From Barthelona sp. PCE (taxonomy: Eukaryota > Metamonada: BaSk clade), in contig JAUFOR010000001.1 of the NCBI GenBank assembly GCA_040285745.1, forward strand, positions 248,001 through 312,000: a DNA stretch of 64,000 nucleotides, given 5' to 3'. Of the stretch, positions 8,935 to 18,017 are shown one piece after another. The translations under genes were made by a program, and so were the position numbers. Positions within the stretch are counted from its first letter, which is position 1. Every line of letters begins with the position of its first letter. The notes beneath the pieces were generated by a model. The model worked only from the letters and a program-made list of their open reading frames with translations, was not told where the DNA came from and searched no databases.

Positions 8935-9933
8935 ATGTCCGAAGAAAACGAAATACCAATCGAAGAAACCACGATCTCTGAAGAAGTTGTTGAGGAACAA
9001 GAACATATTGAAGAAACTATTTCTGACGAACCAGCTCCTATCGAAGAAGCTGAGCATGAACCTGTTCAAGAAGACGAAGAGGTTACCGAGCACCCAGTCG
9101 CAGTCCTGTATATTATGAATTTTGCGGAGAAGGATCGAAATTTTTTGACCAAGTACTTCAGCGATTTCGGTAAAGTACTGAACATTGATTTTAAAGTAAG
9201 AAACGACGGTATCCCTTACTGCTTTGTTCATTTGAAGCCGGATGATGATCCGGAACTGATTTATGGAGAGCATTCCGTGGAGGACCGTTTTTTCGAGGTC
9301 AAGCCGTATGTGCGTTCTTCAGGTCCTTCATCTGTTCATGTTTCTTACGAACGCGCGCCATCGGAGACGGATCTTATGGAGGCATTCAGTGTCTTTGGGG
9401 AAGTTTCTTTCATTTATCTAAGTCGCAATTTCGCAAGAGTTCGTTTTGACACAAGAGAACCAGCGGAAGAGGCTATCCGTTTGGGAAAGGTCACAATCAA
9501 CGGCGAGGTAATGGGTGTCAAACCGTGGCATGGTTTCAAGGAGGAAGACCGAGTGCAAACGCATCAGACTTATCCTGTGCTTCCCAACTCATCATCTAAT
9601 GCATCTCCGTTTGTATACAACCAGCCACAGCAGCCTATTGCACAGGAGGTTCCGCCTCCGCCAATGGACATGCCAATGGAAGTGCGTATGGCCTACCAGA
9701 CTTACATGAACTGGTATTCCTATGCTCAACGTCCTCATCATGTACAGCCACAACCTCAGCATCATCATCATCATCACCAACAGCCCCAGTACAATAGATA
9801 TAGTCAACCACAGCACCATCACCATCATGCGGCACCTCAGCATGCTACGTATCAACCTGTCATGCCAGTCCAGGCACCTGTTCATCAGTGGGGAGGATAT
9901 CCAAAGACTTGGGGGAATGATTATCATCGTTAA
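8935..9933 (+). CDS. RNA-binding protein with two RRM-like domains and a poly-His/Gln/Pro tail
   Basis: The 332-aa protein starts with a ~57-residue acidic segment rich in EE and IEE. Two RRM-like domains follow: residues ~60-130 (RNP2-like LYIMNF, RNP1-like YCFVHLKP) and ~135-205 (VHVSYE and FARVRFD). Both are divergent from canonical RNP1, so RNA binding is inferred. The last ~125 residues are low complexity, with two histidine runs separated by Q/P/Y residues and a PPPPMDMPMEVRM stretch. Histidine runs can target proteins to nuclear speckles or promote condensation. It could be a splicing or mRNP factor. The stop is 16 nt from that of the convergent DHHC gene. Confidence 0.7.
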   Translation: MSEENEIPIEETTISEEVVEEQEHIEETISDEPAPIEEAEHEPVQEDEEVTEHPVAVLYIMNFAEKDRNFLTKYFSDFGKVLNIDFKVRNDGIPYCFVHLKPDDDPELIYGEHSVEDRFFEVKPYVRSSGPSSVHVSYERAPSETDLMEAFSVFGEVSFIYLSRNFARVRFDTREPAEEAIRLGKVTINGEVMGVKPWHGFKEEDRVQTHQTYPVLPNSSSNASPFVYNQPQQPIAQEVPPPPMDMPMEVRMAYQTYMNWYSYAQRPHHVQPQPQHHHHHHQQPQYNRYSQPQHHHHHAAPQHATYQPVMPVQAPVHQWGGYPKTWGNDYHR

Positions 9934-9949
9934 TAAAGTTTATTTTCCT

Positions 9950-11236
9950 TTAGTCAATGATTCTGTTGATGTTAAATTCGTTAGATAAAGGGCTTTCCGT
10001 TTCTGAACGAGGACTCACCAATGTAAGGGAATTGAACTCCAAATTTTCATCGTTAATCGATATAACAACGTTCTCAGGTGGGATAATAGGTGAAATAACT
10101 GATGAAGTGGTTGGAATTTCGTTCATTTGAGTGAGATCTGTATGATCAACCTCTTTTGTTGGTGTTTCACTTCTCTCGCTCTCTGTTTCGGTATCAGTTG
10201 ATGCTGCCACTATTGTTTCATTCGTTTTGACTTCTTCTTCAGAGTTCAGGTATTGATTGCTTATTCTTTGACTGTTTGCTGGTCTCGACGGCCTATTCGT
10301 GGCGTTATCTATGCAACGTGGCACGCATGCACTCCCTTCATTTGCTTCCTCTTGCGTAGGTGCTCGTAGTCTCTCCTCATTTGCAGGTGTCGTTGGTTTA
10401 ACTTCCACTTCTTCCTCATCATCAGAAGTCGGATTGCGTGAAATTACCACTGCCCGCGATGTCCTTCGTACTTTAGGCATGCGATGCCTTCCTAACTCTG
10501 CTTTCTGTTTCGCCATTCTCTGTTTGACAATAAACTCAAAAGTAGTCATATTATGGGCGATAAGGTTGATGTGGAAGAATAGAAGTTGTAAAATCAAAAC
10601 ACAACATGGTATTGATATTACTGTAACGACTGTGATACCAATGAGCAGGAAAATTGGTGATGAATGACGGAGATACTCGTTGTATACAGGCTGAAGCTTG
10701 AACAACCACGAGCAAACAAGATAAACGCCCAAAAATAGAAATACTAACACTAAGAAGCTGGATATAGATAGAAAAACAAAGAACGCTTTATAGTTTGCGT
10801 TTCCAATACAATTATTTAACCATACACAGTGGTGATCAAAGCGTTCGGTGCATTTGTTGCATATCCTGCAGTGTTTTGATTCCTTTCTTACAGTCGTATT
10901 GCAGTAATTACAGAAATTCTTTCGACTGATTGTTCGTTTTCCCCTCTGTAAAGGTTGCCATATGATAAACTTGCGTGACCTATCGAGGTTTCTATCTGCA
11001 GGATTGATTGCTGTGCATATGATGTTTGATATCCACATGCAAACATAAAAAAAGACACCAACCCATAAAAACCATGTGCTGAGGGGATATGGGAGTACAG
11101 CTATGTAGAAAAAGACATAACAAAAGCCAAATACAACCATTAGAATCCATGCAACAATTTGAAGTCCTGCCAAGGGACGATTAAACCCGTTTCTTCGCAC
11201 AGGAACCTTGGTGCCCGGGGGGTATGAGCGCACCAT
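9950..11236 (-). CDS. DHHC-type protein S-acyltransferase (first of two)
   Basis: The 428-aa protein has two N-terminal membrane segments (~22-45 and 52-75), a cytosolic zinc-binding DHHC domain and two further membrane segments. The core reads NFCNYCNTTVRKESKHCRICNKC, then RFDHHCVWLNNCIG, so the catalytic DHHC cysteine and the zinc ligands are intact. The family TTxE motif appears as TTFE. The order resembles ZDHHC1/11-type enzymes. It palmitoylates cysteines of target proteins at Golgi, ER or plasma membrane. The ~200-residue C-terminal tail is hydrophilic, Ser/Thr/Glu-rich and probably disordered. Confidence 0.9.
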   Translation of the reverse strand: MVRSYPPGTKVPVRRNGFNRPLAGLQIVAWILMVVFGFCYVFFYIAVLPYPLSTWFLWVGVFFYVCMWISNIICTAINPADRNLDRSRKFIIWQPLQRGKRTISRKNFCNYCNTTVRKESKHCRICNKCTERFDHHCVWLNNCIGNANYKAFFVFLSISSFLVLVFLFLGVYLVCSWLFKLQPVYNEYLRHSSPIFLLIGITVVTVISIPCCVLILQLLFFHINLIAHNMTTFEFIVKQRMAKQKAELGRHRMPKVRRTSRAVVISRNPTSDDEEEVEVKPTTPANEERLRAPTQEEANEGSACVPRCIDNATNRPSRPANSQRISNQYLNSEEEVKTNETIVAASTDTETESERSETPTKEVDHTDLTQMNEIPTTSSVISPIIPPENVVISINDENLEFNSLTLVSPRSETESPLSNEFNINRIID

Positions 11237-11314
11237 AAGATATACTTACCAATGAATTCGTTCCCAACGACGAAAAAAGATGAAAAAAATTTAACACGCC
11301 AACAATCAATTTAC

Positions 11315-12400
11315 TTAAATTGGAACCGAATTTCCACTGTAATTGAACACAAAGTCCGAATTGAATGCAACATCATCAACATCAGCTGCCTGATCATCAG
11401 TATAAGTTTTCCTTTTCGCCAAAATCGACATTTGCAACCGTTCCATCAACGTTCGCATGACAATTATGTTGGTTTCTATAGAACTGAGACGGTCAATGGT
11501 TATTTCCTTTTTTGTGTGAGTATTCCAATGGGCTATGGAAATATGTGCACAAATAAGGAGGATCCTTACTGTAACAAATGCAATTGAGCCGAACCCCAAA
11601 TGTATCCTATATCTTTGATTGCAAAAAACAAACACAAAAAACAAGAGAAAATGAAAAAGTCTTCGTTTTTCGAGAAAGAGAAATAAAAACAGGCAATACA
11701 CAATGTACTGTAATAGAGACCCTATTGTAACATGTCTTGAAAGCAAAAAAGTGTTCAAACTATTCAAACTTTTTTGTAAACCTCCAAGTAAACCGCTATA
11801 TGCCTCTAGTAACTCTATTTGCTGAGAATGTACCTCGTCATGCAACACAACAAACTCATTGAAACCCTCATTGAGTTTAGAAAAAGAACTGAAAAATTTT
11901 TTCTGTAGAAGGTTTGCATCTTCTATTAGCTCCAAAGTTATTGCACTACTTTCTAACAAACTCTCGAAATGGGTTACAAAGAACTCATTGAACTTGGTTT
12001 GGTCAAGAAAATGACAGAAATTGTGTGCAAAATTTAGGTAGATTGAAAAACTTGTAAATAGTTGATATTTCAATAATTCTCCCTTGCATCCCCTTGCATT
12101 CCAGGCACTGCACCGCAGTTCCTGATCGAAAATTTTCTCTACATAGCAGTTAAGAAGTCGGAGAGCCACATACTCACGATCAACATCTCCTAGCATATTA
12201 CAGTGTTCTTTGATGTCTCTGTCCTCGTAAAGACTCACCCAGCACGTTGAATAGTTGCCAGGAAGCTCTATATTAGATATTACATCCCTATATCGTTTGG
12301 AGAAGTTTTTTAATATAAAATTGCCCTCAGAAACAATATTATCTATCTTTGCCGTCGATATAACTAACAAGAAGAAAAAAAAAATTAGCCTGTAAGACAT
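11315..12400 (-). CDS. KAR5/GEX1/Brambleback-type nuclear membrane fusion protein (candidate)
   Basis: The 361-aa protein starts at the ATG at 12400; an upstream in-frame TTG was ignored. It has a signal peptide (residues 1-17), then a cysteine-rich helical domain with C53-W, C67, C85, C97, C105 and C129. Spacing and context (STCWVSLYED, ALRLLNCYVEK, FAHNFCHFLDQTKFNEFF) match the KAR5/GEX1 family. A ~90-residue amphipathic or coiled-coil region follows, then two or three hydrophobic membrane segments (~228-243, 249-261, 270-289) and a short hydrophilic tail. KAR5-family proteins sit in the nuclear envelope of gametes and drive fusion of nuclei after mating. That role here is inferred from family likeness. 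Local sequence is AT-rich with poly-T near the start. Confidence 0.7.
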   Translation of the reverse strand: MSYRLIFFFFLLVISTAKIDNIVSEGNFILKNFSKRYRDVISNIELPGNYSTCWVSLYEDRDIKEHCNMLGDVDREYVALRLLNCYVEKIFDQELRCSAWNARGCKGELLKYQLFTSFSIYLNFAHNFCHFLDQTKFNEFFVTHFESLLESSAITLELIEDANLLQKKFFSSFSKLNEGFNEFVVLHDEVHSQQIELLEAYSGLLGGLQKSLNSLNTFLLSRHVTIGSLLQYIVYCLFLFLFLEKRRLFHFLLFFVFVFCNQRYRIHLGFGSIAFVTVRILLICAHISIAHWNTHTKKEITIDRLSSIETNIIVMRTLMERLQMSILAKRKTYTDDQAADVDDVAFNSDFVFNYSGNSVPI

Positions 12401-12583
12401 TGAAAACAAAAAAACACGTATTACTATGTTTTTTGCATATAGTTGTCCTAAATTCCTTTAAAATATCTAAATACACCATAATTAGCTTGAAAAATACGCA
12501 AAACAAAGAAATACAATGATTTATCGTTTATCACCATTTTCAAATCTTTTGGCTGGTCATATCCTGTATATGTGGATCTAAAT

Positions 12584-14182
12584 ATGAAAGCATACGCGTT
12601 TAGCCTTTTTGAATCTGTTCAATCACAGCTGGAGGATGATGGTGATTTGACTCTTAGTGTACAAATTGCAACTACCTATCTTCAACTCGCACACACGAAA
12701 AGGGCCCAGTTTACAAGCTCATTTGATTTTTTCCGGAATTCTCACGCCTTATGGTGGCCCAATGTACCAAAGAAATTTCTACTCAACAACCACAGAGATA
12801 TCAAGGCTTTGACAAAGAAGAAAGCTCTTGATTTGGCGGTCAAGGGCATTCCATATTCCCTTAAAACCGTTGCTTATAAGCTCATTTGTTTTAATGATGC
12901 CCATTGTTCTGTTAATGGTTTATTTAACGAGCACACGAATGTTTTATTCGATGATTTCAAGATCACAGGCGGAATTGATGAAATCCTTGTGAAGCTTAAA
13001 AGTCATATTGGAGTCTTGTATACTCCACATTTCGAATCTTTGCGTCTAGTAGGCAGGAAGCTTACCATTCTTATGCTTATTTGCCTTGAGCGCTTGCTGG
13101 GGAGTAACATTCCTTCATTATTCGGTACTATAGCTTATCTTTTGTTATTTTTTGTTTCAAGTGATATGACACTAAATTTACTTGTTTTTCTTATGAATCT
13201 AAGTCGCGCAGAGACCCCCACCAAGCTCCTTTTACCGTTGGAGGAGGACCGGATGCTGAAGTTTACTTCCAGTATTTTGCCAGCATTGTCAGCTGATTTT
13301 ATTCTTTGGTGCAACGGTCGCTTTGATTTACTGTATTTCCTGCTGGAAACTATTGAGTTCTTCGGTTTAAACGTATTTGATAATATTCATGTTGCTTTTT
13401 TAATGCTGGATATGTATATGGGTCATGGTCTACATGCTATACTTGTTTTTTTGGCAGCTACACTTAACTACATCACAGACGCTTTCTTGGAGGGTAACGG
13501 AACACTGTTGAGTTTGAAAACACTCTTGAGTGGTTTGAATTACGATGATTTTTCAAAGATTTTAAAATTGCAAAAGAGAATTGTTATTTCAATTAATGAC
13601 GACGATGACATGGCATTGTACAACACAGCAACGCTGAACACACATAGTTTAACCCGTAATTCTAATCTGAACATACCGCCTGAGTTGCCTTTGGAGTTTA
13701 CAGAATTTTTGTACGAATTGGAAGCGTTGGATGCATTCCCGCAACGTATGTATTTTAGAAAGAGCCACGTGGTGTTTGATAGTCATGTCGACGGTCTTAG
13801 CATGCAGACTTTTCACAGCAAAATTGTTAGTGGAAAGCCTGCTGTTTTTATGTGTGATACAAAGGATTTCTGGTTCGCAATGCTGTTTTCCCCATACTTT
13901 CACGTGTCCAATACCCATTTCTACGGTGATTCATATAGTTTCGTAGCTATAAAGAACAAGGAAACCAATGAAGTAACGGTATCTCATCCAATAAGAGATA
14001 GGTGTAAGCTGTTCTGCTCAGACAATGTTATCAGTGCAGGTGCAGATGAAGGACATGCGGTGTGTTACTTCAACACTTTGAAATGGGTTACTCTTGAGGT
14101 CAGCACAGCTTATCAGCCTAACATTGTGGATAGGAGTATTAAAGTGCGTGTGTTACATTCATTTGTAGCTAGTTTTATGTAA
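12584..14182 (+). CDS. TBC-like plus TLDc domain protein (TBC1D24-type architecture)
   Basis: The 532-aa protein begins at the ATG at 12584. The C-terminal ~160 residues match the TLDc domain: a short stretch before HSKIVSGKPAVFMC, then HFYGDSYSFVAI, then the glycine-containing SAGADEGHAVCYF block and LKWVTLEVS. The preceding helical region, with KGIPYSLKTVAYKLI and LLGSNIPSLFGTIAYLL, resembles a degenerate TBC Rab-GAP fold. I do not see the catalytic IxxDxxR arginine or YxQ glutamine fingers. TBC1D24-like proteins act in vesicle traffic; TLDc proteins also bind V-ATPase. The TLDc call is firmer than the TBC call. The next gene starts only 73 nt downstream on the same strand. Confidence 0.65.
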   Translation: MKAYAFSLFESVQSQLEDDGDLTLSVQIATTYLQLAHTKRAQFTSSFDFFRNSHALWWPNVPKKFLLNNHRDIKALTKKKALDLAVKGIPYSLKTVAYKLICFNDAHCSVNGLFNEHTNVLFDDFKITGGIDEILVKLKSHIGVLYTPHFESLRLVGRKLTILMLICLERLLGSNIPSLFGTIAYLLLFFVSSDMTLNLLVFLMNLSRAETPTKLLLPLEEDRMLKFTSSILPALSADFILWCNGRFDLLYFLLETIEFFGLNVFDNIHVAFLMLDMYMGHGLHAILVFLAATLNYITDAFLEGNGTLLSLKTLLSGLNYDDFSKILKLQKRIVISINDDDDMALYNTATLNTHSLTRNSNLNIPPELPLEFTEFLYELEALDAFPQRMYFRKSHVVFDSHVDGLSMQTFHSKIVSGKPAVFMCDTKDFWFAMLFSPYFHVSNTHFYGDSYSFVAIKNKETNEVTVSHPIRDRCKLFCSDNVISAGADEGHAVCYFNTLKWVTLEVSTAYQPNIVDRSIKVRVLHSFVASFM

Positions 14183-14209
14183 ATATTAAGGTCATGTTTT
14201 TTTTTATTT

Positions 14210-14223
14210 CCCTTTTCACTTAT
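14210..14223 (+). promoter_or_regulatory. Initiator-like motif before the propeller-like gene
   Basis: The sequence CCCTTTTCACTTAT lies about 35 nt before the ATG at 14256, inside the only 73 nt separating this gene from the upstream one. It matches the recurring TTTTCAC(C/T)TT element in this window. Confidence 0.4.
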
Positions 14224-14255
14224 TTTCAAGGTGCAGTTTTTAAAGCGGTGATTAT

Positions 14256-15743
14256 ATGCATATAAAGGATGCTAAACAGATTGCGAAGTTGCAAATTCAT
14301 GAAGCTCCATCATCTTTTTCTAATAACTCGTTGATATTTAACGAGGAACATCATTGTTTGATGATAATGACGGACAGGGCCTCAATATTCTACGATTGCG
14401 AAGTTCAAAGCGCAATAGCAACACTCAAGCACATTTTTTATTTATCTGACGATGGAGAGCAGTGTGTGGCTCATTGTACTTGTGACAATCTTTACTTTGT
14501 CGCATCCAACACAAACATTTTCGCATTTCGACTTGACAAGCCTCTCACAGAATATCGCAGCGTTGCTCTTCCTTTTCGTTGTTTTGATATTACTTACATA
14601 AATAACAGCATCGTTTTGGCTGGTGGGAACGGTCTTCTGGTCGCTTCATACCCAGATATATTTTTGAAAACAGGCTTCAGTACTGCTGTTCGCATCAGTG
14701 AGAATACTGCTATTCTTCGTATTTTCTCAAGCCAAAAGCATCAAAGTATGGGAGTTCTCTGTCTCAGCGGGAGGATAGGTGCATATTTTGATGTCAAGAC
14801 TTTTTTTGACGTTGATGCCGACGACAGTTTTGTGTTATTTCCTCCAGTATCACGCCACAATGTAGAGTCCACTGATATGGTCTTTACCTCCGACGGCGGA
14901 GCAATATACGGCAATTCGAATAGATACGTTAAGGTATCAAAACGCACAGATGAATTCTTTTGTGATTTTTTAAGTATGTTTGATTCTAAGCAAAAAGTTT
15001 CGTTTTGTGGTGAATTTTCTGATTATTGTGTTTTATCGCAGCGTTATAATAACAAAAATGGCTCATCAGAGAATTTTATTCTAGGTTCACTTTTTCTGGA
15101 TGGAGAAGGAATGATTATACATATACTAAACAAGAATACTATGCAACCAGTTGCAAAATATGACATGAAAGGCGTTAATCGTATTCTAGGTCTTTCTTTA
15201 TGTAGTATAGGGTTGTTTGTGCATGTTTGTGAGGGTAATACTTGCAGTATACATCTTGTAGAGCCATATCCCACAGAAGCACGCATACATAGGCCCGTAT
15301 TTGTATCCTGGTATGGAAACGTATACTATTTTGAGGATGTTTTTATTTGGAGGGAGAAAAGAGTCGATACTGGAGGAAAAAGAATAGAAGAGTTGGTGTG
15401 GATCAGTGATAATGAGCTATTAGTCCAGTTTAAGGACCAAGCGCTGCTTTTAAGCGATGGGGAAATGGAAGAGTTCAGTGCACAGCCAGGATCTGTGTTT
15501 TTAGATGGAGTATTTTCTGTTGAGATGATCCAGGGGATGCACTTTCTGTACAACAGACGCACACACGAAGCGTATTTGCTGAACAAGAAGCTTGGATTAC
15601 GATCCATTTTGAGTTATTTTCTGGAGGATAATATTCTCACAATATCTTACAAAAGATATGATTTAGTTGAAGAAATACAGTACCACCTCACTCTTTTTAC
15701 AACAAACAAAATTATTCATCTTTCTGAGGAACGCCAATGCTAA
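14256..15743 (+). CDS. Orphan beta-rich (WD40-like propeller) protein, 495 aa
   Basis: I do not recognise a named family. The sequence is an alternation of short hydrophobic strands and turns with repeated segments such as LYFVASNTNIFAF, NSIVLAGGNGLLVAS, MGVLCLSGRIGAYFD and LLVQFKDQALLLSDG. This is the pattern of a degenerate beta-propeller. There is no signal peptide or membrane helix. The first ATG in frame at 14256 is used. The coding region overlaps the 3' end of the convergent VAP-like gene by 32 nt (15712-15743), so both proteins are encoded by opposite strands there. Propeller proteins are usually scaffolds (coat, ciliary or tethering complexes), but nothing specific can be claimed. 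Confidence 0.6.
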   Translation: MHIKDAKQIAKLQIHEAPSSFSNNSLIFNEEHHCLMIMTDRASIFYDCEVQSAIATLKHIFYLSDDGEQCVAHCTCDNLYFVASNTNIFAFRLDKPLTEYRSVALPFRCFDITYINNSIVLAGGNGLLVASYPDIFLKTGFSTAVRISENTAILRIFSSQKHQSMGVLCLSGRIGAYFDVKTFFDVDADDSFVLFPPVSRHNVESTDMVFTSDGGAIYGNSNRYVKVSKRTDEFFCDFLSMFDSKQKVSFCGEFSDYCVLSQRYNNKNGSSENFILGSLFLDGEGMIIHILNKNTMQPVAKYDMKGVNRILGLSLCSIGLFVHVCEGNTCSIHLVEPYPTEARIHRPVFVSWYGNVYYFEDVFIWREKRVDTGGKRIEELVWISDNELLVQFKDQALLLSDGEMEEFSAQPGSVFLDGVFSVEMIQGMHFLYNRRTHEAYLLNKKLGLRSILSYFLEDNILTISYKRYDLVEEIQYHLTLFTTNKIIHLSEERQC

Positions 15744-17316
15744 AACCAACTAAACCAAAGATTAGACCGAGAATAAATATAACAATGAACCACAATGGTT
15801 GGTCGATGATCGATTCGATAGTAATATTTCCGCTGTTCTTCTCAAGTACTTCAATCGCTGTCTTTAATTCTTTAATCTCTGTAACTTTGGTTTCCAATGT
15901 TTCACCGCTCTCCTTCAGCAATAAACCGCGCTCTTCTACTGTTGTCTGCAAACGGCCAAGGTCTAAAACGGCTTCATCGTTCTTCTGTTTGAGGTTAATA
16001 ATTTCAGCATTTTTCTCTGCGACAGCAGTTTGAATTTCCTCAATTGCAACTTCTTTCTCCTTAACCACATCGTTCAAGCGATCTACTTCAAGAGTAGAAT
16101 CGTCCAATAGCTTCTTTGTTGAGTTCAATTGGAACTCTGTATCGATCACAGATTCTTCCATTTTTCCCAATTCACTGTTTTTCCTCTCCAATTCTCCATG
16201 AAGAACAGTGTACTCGGCTTCCTTTGTATTGATATCCCGCTCATATTCACTAATTTCACGATTCAAAGTTTTCACTTGCTGTGAGAGAGAGTCGATTGTG
16301 ACTGCCATTTCATCCTCAGTCTTATCAGCCCTCAGGTCGTCAATGGTCTTGTTAAGCTCCTTGATCTCATCGGTGTTGACATTCTTATAATCATCAAACA
16401 TTTTGTGCTGGGTATCTAATTCCCCATTCAGGGTTTCGATTTTAATTTTCAACTCTGATACTTCCGTCTCGAGGTTTCCCTTCAAGTTTTTCATTAAGCG
16501 CATAGATTCCCTTGCTTCATTTAACTCTCTTGTGGTTGTCTGTATTTCAATGTCATTCTGCTCCTTTTTCTGTCTGAGCTCAGTGATCTCATCGTTAAGT
16601 TCCTTGCGATCGGCTGTTGCGCTTTCATCCATCTCCTTCAGCTTGTTGTTCAGTGTAATCTTGATATCTTCAGTCTCCGATCGGCAATCATCTACAGTTC
16701 TTTTCAAACTTGAAACCTGCTTGCGCATGATCTCGCTGCTCTCCCTCAATTCGTGATTCACCTCCTCAAGCTCCTTAATACGTGATTCAAGACTTGCCTT
16801 GATAGCAAGCAACTTCACCGTCTCTCCATCGTTCCTATCGGTTGTGGGCGGACGAATGAGTTTACCAGGAGAAACTGCACGGCGGAACGCAGCAGGGCTC
16901 AGAGCGGACGTGCTTCTGTTCCTCTGCATCGGTGCTGCTGTTGCATCGAAACTGAGACGAAGTGGCGTTGTTGAGTTTACGTTTTCTCCGTAAATCGTCC
17001 AAATTTCACGTGAAAAGGGGTCGATCTCGGGGTCTACATCTTTAAGATCCATGTGCAGAATGAGAAAACGATCTCCGCTAATATCAGTATCAACATTAAG
17101 GTTATTTTCGGTGACAGCAACCTTTAGAACCTTGGTTTCCCTCGGGCCAATAACACCTACGGGTTCTTGGACACCGTATCTCTTTGGCTTGTTTGTTTTA
17201 AACTTGAAAAGCACTGCATTGTCACAATTGCTAGTAAGGGTTACCTTTGCATGGCTATTCTTCTCAAAACTTGAGAAATGCACCAGATTTGTGTCTAAAC
17301 TAACCAAATCACTCAT
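15712..17316 (-). CDS. VAP-like MSP-domain, coiled-coil, tail-anchored ER membrane protein
   Basis: The start is the ATG at 17316 (MSDLVSLDTNLVHF), giving 534 aa. Residues ~1-110 form an MSP domain with the KFKTNKPKRYGVQEP segment that, in VAP proteins, makes the FFAT-peptide-binding surface. A Ser/Pro-rich linker follows (~115-150), then a very long coiled coil of ~310 residues, and a single C-terminal membrane helix (WFIVIFILGLIFGLVGF) with a short tail. VAPs tether the ER to other organelles through FFAT ligands. The coiled coil is far longer than in animal VAP-A/B, so it may hold a wider contact gap or act as a scaffold. Its 3' coding end overlaps the convergent gene. Confidence 0.85.
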   Translation of the reverse strand: MSDLVSLDTNLVHFSSFEKNSHAKVTLTSNCDNAVLFKFKTNKPKRYGVQEPVGVIGPRETKVLKVAVTENNLNVDTDISGDRFLILHMDLKDVDPEIDPFSREIWTIYGENVNSTTPLRLSFDATAAPMQRNRSTSALSPAAFRRAVSPGKLIRPPTTDRNDGETVKLLAIKASLESRIKELEEVNHELRESSEIMRKQVSSLKRTVDDCRSETEDIKITLNNKLKEMDESATADRKELNDEITELRQKKEQNDIEIQTTTRELNEARESMRLMKNLKGNLETEVSELKIKIETLNGELDTQHKMFDDYKNVNTDEIKELNKTIDDLRADKTEDEMAVTIDSLSQQVKTLNREISEYERDINTKEAEYTVLHGELERKNSELGKMEESVIDTEFQLNSTKKLLDDSTLEVDRLNDVVKEKEVAIEEIQTAVAEKNAEIINLKQKNDEAVLDLGRLQTTVEERGLLLKESGETLETKVTEIKELKTAIEVLEKNSGNITIESIIDQPLWFIVIFILGLIFGLVGFSIGVPQKDE

Positions 17317-17450
17317 TGAAAAGGATAAAAAAATGTAAGTCGAGTGTACAATGATAAACTCACACAATTAAAGGATAAACAACCAGCAATAGCAATATGT
17401 AAACTGTTAAACATTATAGAGTCTTTGGCGGAACAAGCACAGTTATTTAT

Positions 17451-18017
17451 TTAGTATGTAAAACACACGGAATCTCTGATATTATCAGATACTTCAGCGC
17501 TGACTATGTGGCGGACCATCTCCAATGCCCACTCAACAGAAGTTCCCAAAGCACGAGAGGTGATAATCTTAGCTTCAATCTCGACAACAACATTATCAGT
17601 TTTATAAGTGACGTTATCAGCAGCAGAGATGATCTCATCCTCAACACCAGGCCAGCTTGTACATGAAAGATTATCAAGTAAGCCACATCTGGCGAGAATC
17701 ATTGGAGCTGCACAAACAGCACAAATCCATACACCGCGTTCCTTGGCGCGTTTGAGCTCTTCATGTAAGATTTCATGCTCAGCAACAACGCTAAAGGTAC
17801 CAGGACCACCAGGGACAACAAAAGCATCATAATCATTGCCATTAAAATCTTCCCAAGTGATGTCAGCCCTAAAAGTGAACCCATGTGCGCCATTTATCAT
17901 GATTGCATTGGTTAGAGAGATCATATCGACATCTACTTTGGCTCTTCTTAAGATATCTACAGCTGAAATCATCTCACATGGCTCAATACCATTAAATGTA
18001 AAAACCGCAAACTTCAT
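17451..18017 (-). CDS. DJ-1/PfpI family protein (DJ-1 type)
   Basis: The 188-aa length is typical of DJ-1. The conserved glutamate lies in FNGIEPCEMISAVDILRRA (E15), and the nucleophilic cysteine in the nucleophile elbow ICAVCAAP (about C102) takes the place of DJ-1 Cys106. The FVVPGGPG segment precedes it. DJ-1 proteins protect against oxidative and carbonyl stress; glyoxalase and deglycase activities have been reported for relatives. No targeting signal is visible, so a cytosolic location is likely. The 5' flank has a (TG)n run right before the ATG and a TTCACATTTT element ~40 nt upstream. Confidence 0.9.
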   Translation of the reverse strand: MKFAVFTFNGIEPCEMISAVDILRRAKVDVDMISLTNAIMINGAHGFTFRADITWEDFNGNDYDAFVVPGGPGTFSVVAEHEILHEELKRAKERGVWICAVCAAPMILARCGLLDNLSCTSWPGVEDEIISAADNVTYKTDNVVVEIEAKIITSRALGTSVEWALEMVRHIVSAEVSDNIRDSVCFTY

